From the NCBI RefSeq assembly GCF_002999335.1, contig NW_020312086.1, forward strand, positions 1-64,000: 64,000 nucleotides of DNA, in the 5' to 3' direction. Below are positions 49,232 to 60,519 of the stretch, one piece after another. The stretch's first letter is position 1. Every line of letters starts with the position of its first letter. The notes under the pieces are model-generated. The model saw only the letters and a program-made list of their open reading frames with translations, was not told the origin of the DNA and ran no database searches. A program made the position numbers and the translations under genes. The DNA is from Cyclospora cayetanensis (lineage: Eukaryota; Apicomplexa; Conoidasida; Eucoccidiorida; Eimeriidae).

Positions 49232-50491
49232 ATGGCAACTTCTGCTATGTGGGAGGAAGAAGACACGTGGGCTTCCTCACGCCTCAGCAGTGCGGAGCAG
49301 CAAATAGCCGCCGTCACAGCAGCAGCCGCCACAGCAATCGCGACGGCAGGTTCCCCTCTGCTGTCTCCCGCAGCAGTCTCTCCCAGCCACCCCGCCTTCC
49401 CCCCAATAGGCGCTTCCTCAACAGCAGCGCAACATGCAGCAGCAGCGCAACATGCAGCAGCAGCGCAACATGCAGCAGCTGCTCTGCAACAAGAAGAGGG
49501 CCTTCTGCTGGGAGACGACAGTCTTGCCGACCCTGTGGTGCGTCCTTGCACCGCTGCCACGGAAGATCCTTCTTACGCCACATCCATCCGAAACTCCTCT
49601 GCTGCTATTGCAGAAGCGGCAGCAGACTCTCTCCTCCTCGACGACTGGCGAGACGACGGACCAGACCCTATCACAGCTGCAGAAGCAGCGGCAGCAGCAG
49701 AGACGCATCCTTCAGACACGGATCTCAGTGGCAGCCTGCTGGATCGGGAAGAACCGCAGCAGCAGCAGCAAGCTCTACAAGAGAGGATGCTTCGCATGCA
49801 GTTGCAGAGCCATGCTCAGCCGCAACAAAGTCAGGCCGCTGCTCCCGTTTGTACATGCGGCGGTGAGAGGGCTTCTATCACGCTGCAGCGGCTGTCTCGG
49901 AATGTGGAGGAGGTTCGGCAGCAGCAGCAGCAGCAACAGCTGCTGCTGCAGCAGCTGCAGCAGCAGCAAGCAGCTTCTCACCAGCTGATTAAGCAGCTAC
50001 TTACCGCCATCCAACACTCAGGACGTGGACACATGGAGGCTGCTGCGACACCTGCAGCTGAAGCAGGCAGTAACGCGGAGCTGGGAAGAAGAGGCTACAG
50101 AAGAGGCCACATTGTTTCTCCCCCCTGTTCCCCTGCTAATGGCTGCCCGCACAGTGATGTCTTGCAGCAGAAGCAGCATCTGATGCAGCAGCAGCAGAGG
50201 CTTGCAGACGAGCGGCGGCAGCAGGAGCTGCAGCACCAGTTCCTCATGCAGCAGCAGCGGGAGCGCGAGCAGCAGCAGAGGGAACAAGAGCAGCGTCGGT
50301 TGTTATTGCTGCAGCAGCAGCAGGAAGAAGAAAGACAGAGGCGAGAGGAGGAGCAACGCAAGAAGCGGGAGGCCCTTCAGCAAAAGCACCAGTCCCTTAT
50401 GTCATCTTTGATCAGAGGAGGGGGTCCAAGCACCATTTTTGCAGATTCTGAGCCTACCGGGGCGGCTAAAAGCAGCTTATTCGACGACTAA
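49232..50491 (+). CDS. Gln-rich coiled-coil protein
   Basis: This intronless frame of 419 residues starts at an ATG in a strong context (aaccATGGCA). The N terminus is acidic and Ala-rich and includes three exact AAQHAA units from an 18-bp repeat at about 49428-49480. A Cys pair in CTCGG lies near residue 208. The second half is a long Gln/Glu/Arg coiled coil (residues about 220-390) with poly-Gln runs. The C terminus is ordered-looking and acidic, ending SSLFDD. The short Leu-Phe-acidic ending recalls the LF motifs of WASH-complex FAM21 proteins, but one copy is weak evidence. No catalytic domain is visible, so a scaffold role is the likeliest reading. Confidence 0.7.
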   Translation: MATSAMWEEEDTWASSRLSSAEQQIAAVTAAAATAIATAGSPLLSPAAVSPSHPAFPPIGASSTAAQHAAAAQHAAAAQHAAAALQQEEGLLLGDDSLADPVVRPCTAATEDPSYATSIRNSSAAIAEAAADSLLLDDWRDDGPDPITAAEAAAAAETHPSDTDLSGSLLDREEPQQQQQALQERMLRMQLQSHAQPQQSQAAAPVCTCGGERASITLQRLSRNVEEVRQQQQQQQLLLQQLQQQQAASHQLIKQLLTAIQHSGRGHMEAAATPAAEAGSNAELGRRGYRRGHIVSPPCSPANGCPHSDVLQQKQHLMQQQQRLADERRQQELQHQFLMQQQREREQQQREQEQRRLLLLQQQQEEERQRREEEQRKKREALQQKHQSLMSSLIRGGGPSTIFADSEPTGAAKSSLFDD

Positions 50492-50687
50492 GTGGAGGCT
50501 GTTGAGGCACGTGCTCATAAAAATCTCAGGTTGTACAGCGGGGACGACTGCGGCTGCTGCTCTTCAAACTGCTCTTGTCGCTGCAGCTCACTTGCTCGCG
50601 CAGCATCCAAACGTGGCATAGCGTTTCGGCGATGTGTAGCGGGTGCAGCGCAAACAAAGGGCAGAGGCAGGGGTAACCCTTTGTGCT

Positions 50688-50772
50688 GCAGCTACTGCTG
50701 CTGTAGCACAAAGCCGCAGCTACTGCTGCTGTAGCACAAAGCCGCAGCTACTGCTGCTGTAGCACAAACCTG
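50688..50772. repeat. 28-bp tandem repeat
   Basis: About three copies of a 28-bp unit with core gctactgctgctgtagcac follow the stop codon of the Gln-rich gene by 200 bp. Each unit contains a short self-complementary stretch (gctac...gtagc), so the transcript could form small hairpins. Confidence 0.85.
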
Positions 50773-51639
50773 CAGCTACTGCTCCGTGGTTCACTTGTCC
50801 GAATATCTGTCATTGCGAGAGCGCGTGATGCCAGTATCTTGCGCTTTTGCTGTAGCAGCAGTGGTGCATGTTACCACTCTTTCTTGGCCGTTTGTTCCCC
50901 ACGCAGCGACGTCCTCACGCTGGCTGACAACCGGCAGCAAGGGGAGGAGACGCTTGGGAAGCATGGAGGGGCAGCGCAAACATGGCGTGCGTGACGAGTC
51001 AGTCGGCAGCTGGGGGGAGAGCCCACGCGGGGTTAGCAGGCTTGGTGTGTCAGACTCTAAGTGGATATCGTCGTGTACAGATAGATGCAGACACAGGGGC
51101 GTAAGACATAGTAACCTATTCTGAGCGTATCGGAGTTCAAAAGCGTTTTGTAAGCTGCAGGAGGTCACTAGACAGTTCTAGGCGCATCGTGGTCCAAAAA
51201 AAGACGCAACGGGGGGGAGATTGGAAGGGAGGGAGGAAGGCACACGCACACGAAGATACACATCACTCCATGACTGGAAGGAAGGGAGGAGAAGCGCGCA
51301 CGGGAGGGAGGGGCCCGAGCAAAGGGTAGGCAGCGACACATAAATGAATATGAAGAGGAAACGACACGCAAATGAGTGCGTGTATATGTATAAATGTATA
51401 TTCTGTACATATACAGACGCGCTTTAAAGGGTAGGAGATGATTTATGCAGAGGCACGGAGAAATTTGCATTGGATATCGGGGAGCAGATAGCCGGTGACA
51501 TGTAACTTGACTTGGAGTTCTGCCAAAAGCGGCGCACGAGTCTGCCTGATAGGGGAGGCGTTTTCAACTGTACCCGCAGTGGTGGAAGGTTTTTTTCAGT
51601 AGAAACGACCGACTGCGCCCTCAGCTAGCGATGCCTTCC

Positions 51640-51676
51640 CCAGAACAGCCTTCCTAAAGCGAAGGCTGTTCTGGGA
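51640..51676 (-). terminator. Hairpin just past the F1-like gene stop
   Basis: The arms 51640-51654 and 51662-51676 are exact reverse complements (core cagaacagccttc) with a 7-nt loop. The hairpin starts 15 bp downstream of the stop codon of the minus-strand F1-like gene. It would fold in the 3' UTR. A role in 3' end formation or stability is inference. Confidence 0.55.
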
Positions 51677-51690
51677 GGAGGATGCCGAGC

Positions 51691-54600
51691 CTACGGAAGA
51701 GTGCGCGTTAGACTGAAGCTTTCTCTTAAAGAGAAGAGAGCTTCATCGATGCGCCGCAGCAGGAGGAGGGCAGCAACAGCCGCCTCCCGGGGGCTGCAGC
51801 GATGCTGCAGTGTGGTGGAGGCCTCCCCTGCCAGCCCTTCTGAAGCGAGGCTGTGCAAGCCGTGCAGATGTTGCTGCAGCTCAGTCCACAGCGACGGGTA
51901 AGTAGCCGGGAACTGCTGCAGCAGCTGTTCGCTGAACGTAGCCGCTTTTTTCGCAATGCTTATGGTGCTGCTGCTGCAAGAATCGTGGAAGGGGTCAAAG
52001 AAGTAAAAGGCTGCAGCACGAAGCAGCAGGAGCTGCTCGGGCAAGCTGCGATACAGCGGCGGCTGGCGCTGCTGAACAGCGACAACGGCAGCGGCAAGTC
52101 GCAAACTGCGAAGTTCTTCTGCTTCGTGGTCCTCCACATGCAGCCGGAGCTGCTTCAGGAGGTGCTGTCTCTCTCCTTCTTGCTGCAGTTGGTGCTGCTG
52201 CCACAGGAAGGCGGCCGCAGCAATGCGCAGCAGCAGCGGCTGTGCTGCTGCCCTGCTGGAGGGGCTGCTGCTGCGACTCACTCGAACAAGCGCCTCCGCA
52301 GCAGCGACGGCTGCTTGATGCAGCTGCACAGTCTCCGAGGCAGCTGCAGCATTAGAGAACGCGGGGGAGAAGCAGCAGCTGCTAAGAGAGGAGAATGCGT
52401 CTGCCAGCACCCGCTGCGGCGACTGCTGCAACAACTTGCTCCAATCCACACAAGGCACCGAGGCTCCAGCGCTGCCTCGCCTGATGCTGCTGCTCTTACC
52501 GCTCCTCAACGAGACACATGCGTTGGAAAGCGAAGCCAAAGCAGTCACTGCAGAGGCCCCAGAGAAGCTGCTTGCTATCCTCGTAGTAGCAGTTGCGTCT
52601 TCTTCGTCTCCTTCGGTATCGACGCAGAAGATTCTCGTCAGAGGTTGCACGTGTGCCTCCTCATGCTGCGCTGATGATGCTGGTGTTGCCGCCGCAAGAG
52701 TGCCCTCTTCGTCACTGGCAAGTAGCCCATACATTGAATGCGGAAAACAGAGGGGTCCTCTCAGGGTTGCCTCTCCAGCTGGCGCAAGCTGCTGCAACGA
52801 ATTGGATACCTCTGCTGCTGCAGCAGCTTGCACATGCAACCCATCGGCTGCCAAAAGCACTGCTGCACCGCCCTTCCGACCCTTATGCCTGCGCTGCAGT
52901 ACTTGCGCCAGTCGAAGCCCCAACAGGGGAGCAACAAAGGCTGAGACGCATGCCTCCTCCCCAGGTGCAACGTACAACACTTTCAGCTGCATCTGCTGAG
53001 AGCGCATCTGCCGCATCTGTATCTGCTGCATCTGCTGCCGCGCTGCAGCAAAGGCAGCGCGCAGCGAACGAAGCTGCTGTGCAAGGGAATACCCCGAAAG
53101 ACCTAACAGCACCAGAACCGCTGTTGGAGCTGCGGAGTCTGACGTGGGGGCTGTTCCTGCGACTTGATCCGTTGCTGCCTCCACGGCTAGCTGCTGCAGC
53201 CATAAGGCCACACTGTGCAGCATCAGCGATGTCTTTCCTGATCTGAAAGGGCCATGCAACAGCACCACATCTCCTGCGCCAACCGGCAACAACGCATCGA
53301 GAGGTGCCCATCCGGATAAAAGCAGAGGCGGCCTTTGGTAGTGGGTGCAGCTTGCACTCTGCGAGCCTTCTCCTCCCCGCCGACGCTGACGTGTGCTACA
53401 GGCTCGCCACAGCTGCAGCGCAGGAGGAGGCCTGTACAGCTGCTCCGCAGCAGCAGCAGTTGCTGCTGCTGCCTCCTGATGCAGCTGCAGAAGCGCTGCA
53501 GCTGGCGAGAGCACCTCTACCGACACACTGCAGTCCCCCCAAACCTCCCTGACGCTGCAAGCGCTGCCGTCGGGAAACCCGATAGGGCTGTTCACCAGGC
53601 TGCACAGCGCCGTCTCCCGCATGTCTTGCGCTTGCAGCTGCTGCCGCTGCAGTTGTTGCAGCAGCTCCTCTATGGAGCTCGCAGCTTCGCCCCTCCTCTG
53701 CGCAAAGCCCCCCTCCCCCGTCGCTTTACTACCTGCCTGTGCTGTGGAGCCAGAGGGGAAGTCTTGCAGCAGCCCCACCAGCACGTGCTTCTTCCACAGC
53801 TCGAGCACGACTCCCACTCGGGAGGGATCCCCCCCGATGAGGCCCTTCACGAATAGCGCATCCCCCAGGCGAGCCGCTGCGAGGCCCTCACAAAGCAGCA
53901 GGCTTCCTGCGCACAGCCATAACGCAGCAACAACAGAACGTCAAATGCGCGCGAGAAGAAGCAGCATGCATGCATACACATTCAAACACACACACTCAAG
54001 CAAACACATTCAAACACACACATTCAAGAACACACATTCAAACACACACATTCAAACACACACATTCAAGAACACACATTCAAGAACACACATTCAAACA
54101 CACACATTCAAGAACACACATTCAAACACACGCATTCAAACACACACATTCAAACACACACATTCAAACACACGCACTCAAACACACACATTCAAACACA
54201 CACATTCAAACACACACATTCAAACACGCACATTCAAACACACACATTCAAACACACACATTCAAGAACACACATTCAAGAACACACATTCAAACACACA
54301 CATTCAAACACACACATTCAAATACACACATTCAAGAACAAACATTCAAACACACACATTCAAGAACACACATTCAAACACACACATTCAAACACACCAA
54401 CAAGAGCACTTGAAGCAGCTGGCAGATGCTGCACTGTAAGCTCGTGTGGTCACCTGATGCGGCAGCAACGAGGCCTTCGGTTCCACTCCCCAGCTTCCCC
54501 AGCTGCAAGCTGCGGGGTTCCCTCTCCATTTGCCGCAATATAGCCGAGATGCTCTCAGTTGCTAGGCCTCGATGTTGCTGCCGCTGCACGTACTTGCAAC

Positions 54601-54832
54601 GGGGGAAGCCTCGCTGCAACAGCGAGGCTTCCCCCGTTGCAAGCCACTCCCCCCGCGATCTAAGCCTCCCATTTGCACAGTAAGCGCAGCCTAATGCGTC
54701 GAGTGGCGCTGCTGATTCGGCTGCTGCAGCAGTAGAGGCGCCAATCCTAAGAAGCGTCAAGCTTCTTGCTCGGGGGGGGGGCCCCCCGAAGGCTTGGGAT
54801 CGGGAGGCAGCAGCAACAGCTGCTCTCCACAT
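51691..54832 (-). CDS. Divergent F1-ATPase alpha-like protein
   Basis: Two minus-strand exons, 54832-54454 and 53906-51691, join in phase 1 to give 864 residues. The N terminus (MWRAAVAAASRSQAF, Arg/Ala-rich) looks like a mitochondrial presequence. Residues about 85-180 parallel the F1-alpha N-terminal barrel, including DPSRVGVVLELW where F1-alpha has its EPDNVGVV segment. The nucleotide-binding domain follows: WAPLDALLPVGAGDVVLLHG, then a complete Walker A motif GPFRSGKTS at about 345-353, VLVLLGLSGYSLAQQL, VLYVAPGEE and CVDTEGDEEDATATTRI. The usual SDGQ and arginine-finger segments (SRVGS) are not recognisable. The C-terminal 300 residues are Ala/Gln/Leu-rich. Canonical F1-alpha is about 510-560 residues, so this is an enlarged, divergent paralogue. 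It may be structural in the mitochondrial ATP synthase rather than catalytic. Confidence 0.7.
53977..54398. repeat. 12-bp minisatellite in F1-like intron
   Basis: About 35 units of 12 bp (acacacattcaa, with variants aagaacacacattc) fill most of the single intron (54453-53907) of the F1-like gene. The period is a multiple of three, so false frames of the type HIQTHTFKH appear on the plus strand. Confidence 0.95.
54593..54643. repeat. Perfect 24-bp-arm inverted repeat in coding exon
   Basis: The arms 54593-54616 and 54620-54643 are exact reverse complements around the loop caa. The arm core is cgggggaagcctcgctg. It lies inside exon 1 of the F1-like gene and encodes part of the segment between the presequence and the first barrel. 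A very stable hairpin is expected in the mRNA. Confidence 0.95.
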
Positions 54833-55760
54833 CTTTCACCTTGAGGGTGAATAATGGCATGAGGTGTTTTTTTCCTTTTTCAGCGTCTGCAGGCCTCTTG
54901 TTTCCGCGCAAGAGCCGGCACGGGGCGGTACTTCCCTACTGGACACCTCGCGCTCATAGCCTCCTGACTGAAGGCTGTGCTGCAGCGGGCAGGGCAGGTT
55001 GGTCTACCTGACCGCTAAATTATACTTGGGATGTCATTGACGCTGCTGCTTCTTTAAAATATATATATCCTCGACCGATCAGGGAATCCCAAGTTTTGAC
55101 GCCGTCCTCTATGCAGCAGTTGCCTTGCCGCTTCCCCCCCTCCCCTGTATACGCATCCAAGCCCCCTCCACGCTCTTGACCTCCAGGCAACTCCTGTAGA
55201 TCTTTCGCCCCCCCCCTCCACCAGACTGCACTCAGATGCCCTAAAGGCTTATCAGAGGCCTTAAAACACCCATGCGGCTTTCTTCGTGAAGTAGGACTAG
55301 GCAACAGTTCTCCAGGGCAGACCACTTTTAACACAGCCCCCTCTGCCCCTGCCGTCGTTCTTGCTGCATTCGCGGCTGCGCCTCTGTCTGCTGCAGTTAC
55401 ACGGAGTATAACGCAGTCAGAAAGCTCTATTTGGAGCACCTTCCCCCTCCCACAGAGCCCGATAGCTCCGCTCCACTCGGCGCAGCTCGGCTACAGGCTC
55501 GACGTTTCTCTGCTCTGCGCCCGAGTGCAGCGAGCGTTGCAGAGCGAAGATCCCCTTTCTACAGGAAGCCTAGCGATTCCGAGAGGAGGGAAATCTGCAT
55601 TCAGAAGACGAGGTGTCTGGATGTCAGACACCACGCGTCTGTCTGCATGCACTCATTCCTCTGACTGAGTGCTCGCAAGTCCGAGAGCGTTGCATACCCA
55701 TACATACACACACATGCACCATAGATCCATCTCCTCGACGGTGCCTGCGTCTGCCTCGAG
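54833..55760. other. Divergent intergenic region
   Basis: This stretch lies between the F1-like gene (minus) and the phosphatidylserine synthase gene (plus). A 139-codon minus-strand frame (55439-55020) has no recognisable motif and is not called. Pyrimidine-rich tracts are present near 55130 and 55210. Confidence 0.5.
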
Positions 55761-58700
55761 ATGGAAGCGCAAAAAAGCGGCTCCCACGAGGAGGCATCCT
55801 CTTGGAATTTCACAGAATCCAGAACCTCTCTCCCCCCTCCCCGAAGAGTGCAGCTGCGAGATGCAGGCATTCAGACGTCAGTACCCTCCAGAGAATACGT
55901 TGGTCCTCGAGTTCGCGCTTCGCAGGCTCCAGAGTTCTTAAAGGAAGGCTGGCTCCACAGGTATGCCAACGTGCAAAAACAGAGCGACTTGTATAGACAG
56001 GACAGACTGTGCATGCGCTTTTGGGTTCGGCTTTTTTCGCCAACCGCTTTGCATCTCTCAGAGCGTTGCCACATGCCTCGCGAATCCACTTGCGTCGTTC
56101 GCACAGGCCAAAAACCGTCTCATCCCTCTGCGGCGCCCTTCTCCTCATTTTTGTAGCTGCGCAAATCCACTCGCAGCAGAACAGCTCCCGCAGAGTTCGC
56201 CTTCTTAGGTATGCCCCTGCATGCGTCTTTTTCTCTCTCTCTCTTTTTCTCTCTCTCTCTCTCTCTCCAGGCCTGTCGCCTAGAGCTCTCAAACAGCTGC
56301 ACTCACTCTCCGAACTCCTCCTCCCCTTCTGCCTTCCCTTCACAGCCTCGGCACACTTCACCCGCCCTCTTCTTCCCACCAACACACCGTAACACTGACC
56401 ACTTTCTGTCGCCTCTCCTGCAGTGGCGCGCTTGCCTCCCTGCTCATCTTCTTGCTCTTCGGGACCTTACAACTGCCAGACGGCCTCTTGGTTCGTCCAT
56501 CGCCAATCATCTGGCGCTTCGTTAAAAGCTGCAGCATCGTCTATCTTGTTGGTATCATCTTCCTCCTCTTCCAAGTAAGCCCCCGCCTAACGACTGCAGC
56601 CTGCCTCCTCCTCCTTCTAGCGCTCTCTTCGCCTACCCACACCTCTCGGTTCTGCGTTTTTCCACGCTTTCTATGCATGCATGTCTTTTCTATGCATACA
56701 TAGCTTCTCTATGCAAGCATGTCGTTTCTTTTCATGGATTACTTTTTTAATGCATGCATGTCGTTTCTTTACATGCACTACTTTTTTAATACATGCATGT
56801 CGTTTCTTTACATGCACTACTTTTTAAATGCATCCATGTCGTTTCTTTACATGCACTACTTTTTAAATGCATCCATGTCGTTTGTACAAATGCATGCTTG
56901 CTTGCTTTCGCTTCAAGCGCTGCCAGTCGCTGTTGAGGTGCATGTGTGGCGTCTGTGTGGGAGAGATGGATTTCTTTGTGCCTCCGTCGTGGCGTATGTG
57001 CCTATTTTTCCTCCTCCACCTCTCATCCTCTCTAACGGCCTCTACTGATTGTCTGCGGATCCCCGAGATACACCAGAACAAATAGGTTTCTTGCATCCGA
57101 ACACGCCAGCAGGAATACGTATGGCGGGCGCCTCAGCATATACATGTATTTATATACATATATATATTATATGCATACATATATATGTATATGTTTGTAT
57201 ATATACACTATGTATATTCATTTATTTCTTCGTTTAGGCCTCTGTTGTGCCTCCTGGGCATGCGAAGGTCTCAGGCTCAAGGATGAAATTTGCCTTTTCC
57301 GTGTTTTTGTGGTTTCGGTGTGTGGTGCTGGCTGCGTGCGTGGCTATAGAACTTGGCAGATGTGAGGGCTGGTCTTCACTGGTTGGATCCCTCGACAGGC
57401 ATTCCTTTAGAAGAGCGAAATTACGCCGAAGGTTGCAACTCGTGGGCGGCTGTCCTTGTGAGTCAAAAACGTGCACTTAACATAAAAGACGATGGGGAGC
57501 CAAGATTCGGTTGTTAGAGGCTGCATTGTTGCACCCGCGAGCGTGGCGAAAGGGCCTAGAACGGCAGACAGAGCGAGACAGATGGTAGGGGGGAGAGGAG
57601 GGGAGAAGGGGGGGAAGGGGAGTCTGTTAAAGGGAGATACGGAAGTGCGAGATTCTCCTGCTACCTCTTTCGGATCCCAGCATACCGCCTGCCTGTCTCT
57701 CATTCTCTCTCTCTCTCTTTCTCACGCTGTCTCACTGTGCGTCTTTTTCAAGTCGAGCTGACTTGAGGCTTCATTTTGTGCAAAGGCCTACGTCTACCTA
57801 CGTTTAGAGACATAGCGCCTGCACTCCAGCAGCTGTGCGGGAACTGAGGGCGCTGCTGCGCGCTGTCAGGGGTAAAGGCTGGCTTGGAATGCGTTGATTT
57901 CTTTCTTCAGGATAAGCTTGACATATTTGTTTTGGCACATTTCTTTGGATGGCTCGTGAAGGCGATGGTTATCAGAGACACGTGGCTTCTGTGGATTCTG
58001 TCTGTCCTCTTCGAGTGGATGGAAATTTCTTTCCGGCACATCCTTCCCAACTTTTGGGAGTGTTGGTGGGATCACGTAAGCAGCGCACGTGTCGCTTTGG
58101 CGGGCAGCAGTGCCTTCCTGTAACTGTGTGTGTTTGCTTTTTGATGAACGGGCTGAAGTTGCGGGTGCTGCGATGCGCTGCTGCCTGTTGGGGAACTGTA
58201 GTTGCCCTCCCTCCCTAGCAGACTAGCTGTTGTAACTGCATCGGCTTTCCGACGCGGCTGTACAGCCTCTGCAGCTTGATTTTCTCAGGTTCTGCTGGAT
58301 ATCCTTGGCTGCAATTTTCTAGGGATATGCGCGGGCTTGTTTCTTTGCCGACGGTTCCAAATGTTGCAATACCAATGGCATGCAAATTACGAGGGACGCC
58401 TTTTGGCCTTAAGCAATTCAGCCTCGCTCTCCTTCTCCGTACGCAATGCCCCCTTGCCTGCCTCCGACTCGCCAGCAACCGGATCGAATTGCGCCGTCTA
58501 TCCAGCAGATACTCACGAGGGGGAATACCCTGTGACAGCCTTCTGTGCAGCTACTGCAGCAGCGGCCTCCTCTTCGCCAACATGCAACTCGCCACGTGGT
58601 TCGGCAAAGCAGGGATGCCGCGGCAACAAGCAGCAACAATTGCAGCACCAGCAGCTGCAGCAAAAGCTCCTTGAGCTCCAACGGAAGCAGCAACAGCATC

Positions 58701-60519
58701 CCAAGCAACGCGTTCCCCATGCGTCTCGCCTCACGGCTGCCGTGAATCAGTTGCTTCCCTATGAACTGTGAGGCTCTCGAGCGGCTTTTGCCTGCACGGC
58801 TATTCCAGCTGCATGCGCTCGTGTTTCCCTTCTTCGGTGCAAGAGAGTGCTGTTCGTTCCGGACAGGGAAACATTCTTCGCATGCACAAGCTCTCCAGTC
58901 CTGAGCCTCCCCCTCCTGCCCCCTTCCCCCCTCGTGGCGAGTGCCGCTGCTTCCTTCTGGCGAGTGGAACAAACCGCCAGTGCATGCACAGTAGTGCCAG
59001 TAGTAGCAGTGCTACTGCTACTGCTGCCGTTGCCTTCGCTTCAGTGCGCTTTGCATGGATGAGGCTTGTTTTGGAGGCTTGCGCTGCGCTTTTCGTGGCC
59101 TTTGCAGGACGGCTTACCACTGGCCGTCGATGCTGAAATCGGTCAAGTGCTTTGTAGGGATTGTCTTCTTCTGCTTGGCAGTCACACTCTTGGACCTTAA
59201 TGTCTTCTTTTTGAAGGCTGAACTCTACATAGGCAACTCCCACTGGATAATCCTCGCCAGGACCACCCTCTTCGCATTTGCAGCTGCTGCGGGAACTCGG
59301 GAGTTCTACGCTTATCTGACAGACAGGTCACCCACACAGACATATATACATACATACATATATATATATATATTCACATTCTTATTCACATTCCTATACG
59401 GCCTCTGCTGTTGGTGAGAATGCAGTTTTTGATGTGACTTCGTGGCACCCTGCACCCCTGGCCGAAGTGCGGGTGCCCCCGTAGCAGCGAGACACGCAGT
59501 CAGCAGCACCGAACTCGAAACAGCATCCTATCTTTTTGTTTATAGCCTCCTCAGCGCTTCCTGCACGCAGCGTCGTCTTCTCCGTCTTTGTCCCATCCGC
59601 CATGTCTACAGTTGCTTGCGTGCAGCTGCATTCGCGCCATGTGTGCTGCCTCTGTACGGATGTGCGCCTTCTCTTGTGTTTCCGTAGCGAGTGCCCTCGC
59701 ATGGGACTGCAGTGTTGGCTAGATCTAGCAATGCTTTCTGCCGAGGCTCTTCTTGCCTTCAAGTACTATTCATCTGAGAAGGCCCTTCAGCCTCACCCCC
59801 CTTGTCCTACGTGGATCCTTGTAAGTCTGGCGTAACGCGAGGCGACACCCTCTCCTCCCTCCTAGTCTCCCCCGTCTTCCTTTTCCCAACCTCTCTCTCT
59901 CAGCTCTGCTCTGGAGGAATGCTCCGTGGGAAACGCGCTCTTCTTTCCCAGGCTTGTTGTCCTTTGACCCTTTCCTTCAAAGTGCTGTGCATGCCTTTTC
60001 CACCTCTCTCTCGATTGCCTGACTATACAGGCTCTGCGCCCTCTGAGAGGCACTCCACTCTGCACTGAGATGCTCTGTGGTTGTGCACCTCACTCGGGCA
60101 TTATAGCCTCCCCACACGATTCTTCTGGTGTACGCAGACAGCCTGGGGCGGCCTCAACTGCCCTTCTTGCTTTGTGCAGTCTTATGGCATACCTTGGAGT
60201 CCCCTCCCGTTCCCGCTGTCGCACAGCAGTCTCTGTCTGTGTGTGTTTCCGTGTCTGTGTGTGTTTGTTTCCGTGTCTGTGTGTGTTTGTTTCCGTGTCT
60301 GCGCGTGTCGGTATCCTGTTGCTGGCCTTTCTCCCGTGCTTGCAGATATGTTGGTGCCTGGCTGCGTTTCTGGTAGTGGCTGCCACGTGCTGTATTGCAC
60401 TGGCCCCCCAGAAGTGCGCTGAGGCAGAGTCTGAAGCATCTCCTTGCGCTTCCACAAGCCTCGATACACGCGAAGGGCCTCCCCACAAAGGCCAGCCAGA
60501 AGGGCGCAAAGACAGGTAG
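55761..60519 (+). CDS. Phosphatidylserine synthase (base-exchange type)
   Basis: Nine exons join in phase: 55761-55960, 56107-56208, 56424-56574, 57350-57457, 57911-58075, 58289-58767, 59108-59326, 59688-59820 and 60346-60519, giving 576 residues. The family is PTDSS1/2 (PF03034), multi-pass ER enzymes that exchange serine for the head group of an existing phospholipid. Family landmarks in order are [106 protein letters not shown] and REFYAYLTD. At least eight hydrophobic segments are visible. Exon 6 holds an insertion of about 115 residues (about 280-395) rich in Ser and Gln, between the LLDILGCN helix and LLPYEL. The introns carry several tandem repeats. The ATG at 55761 is the first in frame and gives a plausible cytosolic N terminus. 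Confidence 0.92.
56718..56885. repeat. 39-bp tandem repeat in intron
   Basis: About four copies of a 39-bp unit with core catgtcgtttctttacatgc lie in intron 3 (56575-57349) of the phosphatidylserine synthase gene. They are imperfect at the left end. Confidence 0.9.
60235..60305. repeat. 22-bp tandem repeat in intron
   Basis: About three copies of ctgtgtgtgtttgtttccgt plus two bases lie in the last intron (59821-60345) of the phosphatidylserine synthase gene. Confidence 0.9.

Larger units (their letters stand above)
50492..51690. other. Convergent intergenic region
   Basis: This stretch holds the 3' flanks of two convergent genes. Three tandem copies of a 28-bp unit (core ctactgctgctgtagcac) lie at 50688-50772. 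A 15-bp-arm hairpin lies at 51640-51676. No coding feature is supported. Confidence 0.5.

Noticed and set aside
53621..54439. Plus-strand frame with HIQTHTFKH-type repeats
   Set aside because: It is produced by the 12-bp minisatellite inside the intron of the minus-strand F1-like gene.
55020..55439. 139-codon minus-strand frame upstream of the phosphatidylserine synthase gene
   Set aside because: It has low-complexity Gly/Ala content, no family features, and a C-terminal part that is clearly AT-rich non-coding sequence.
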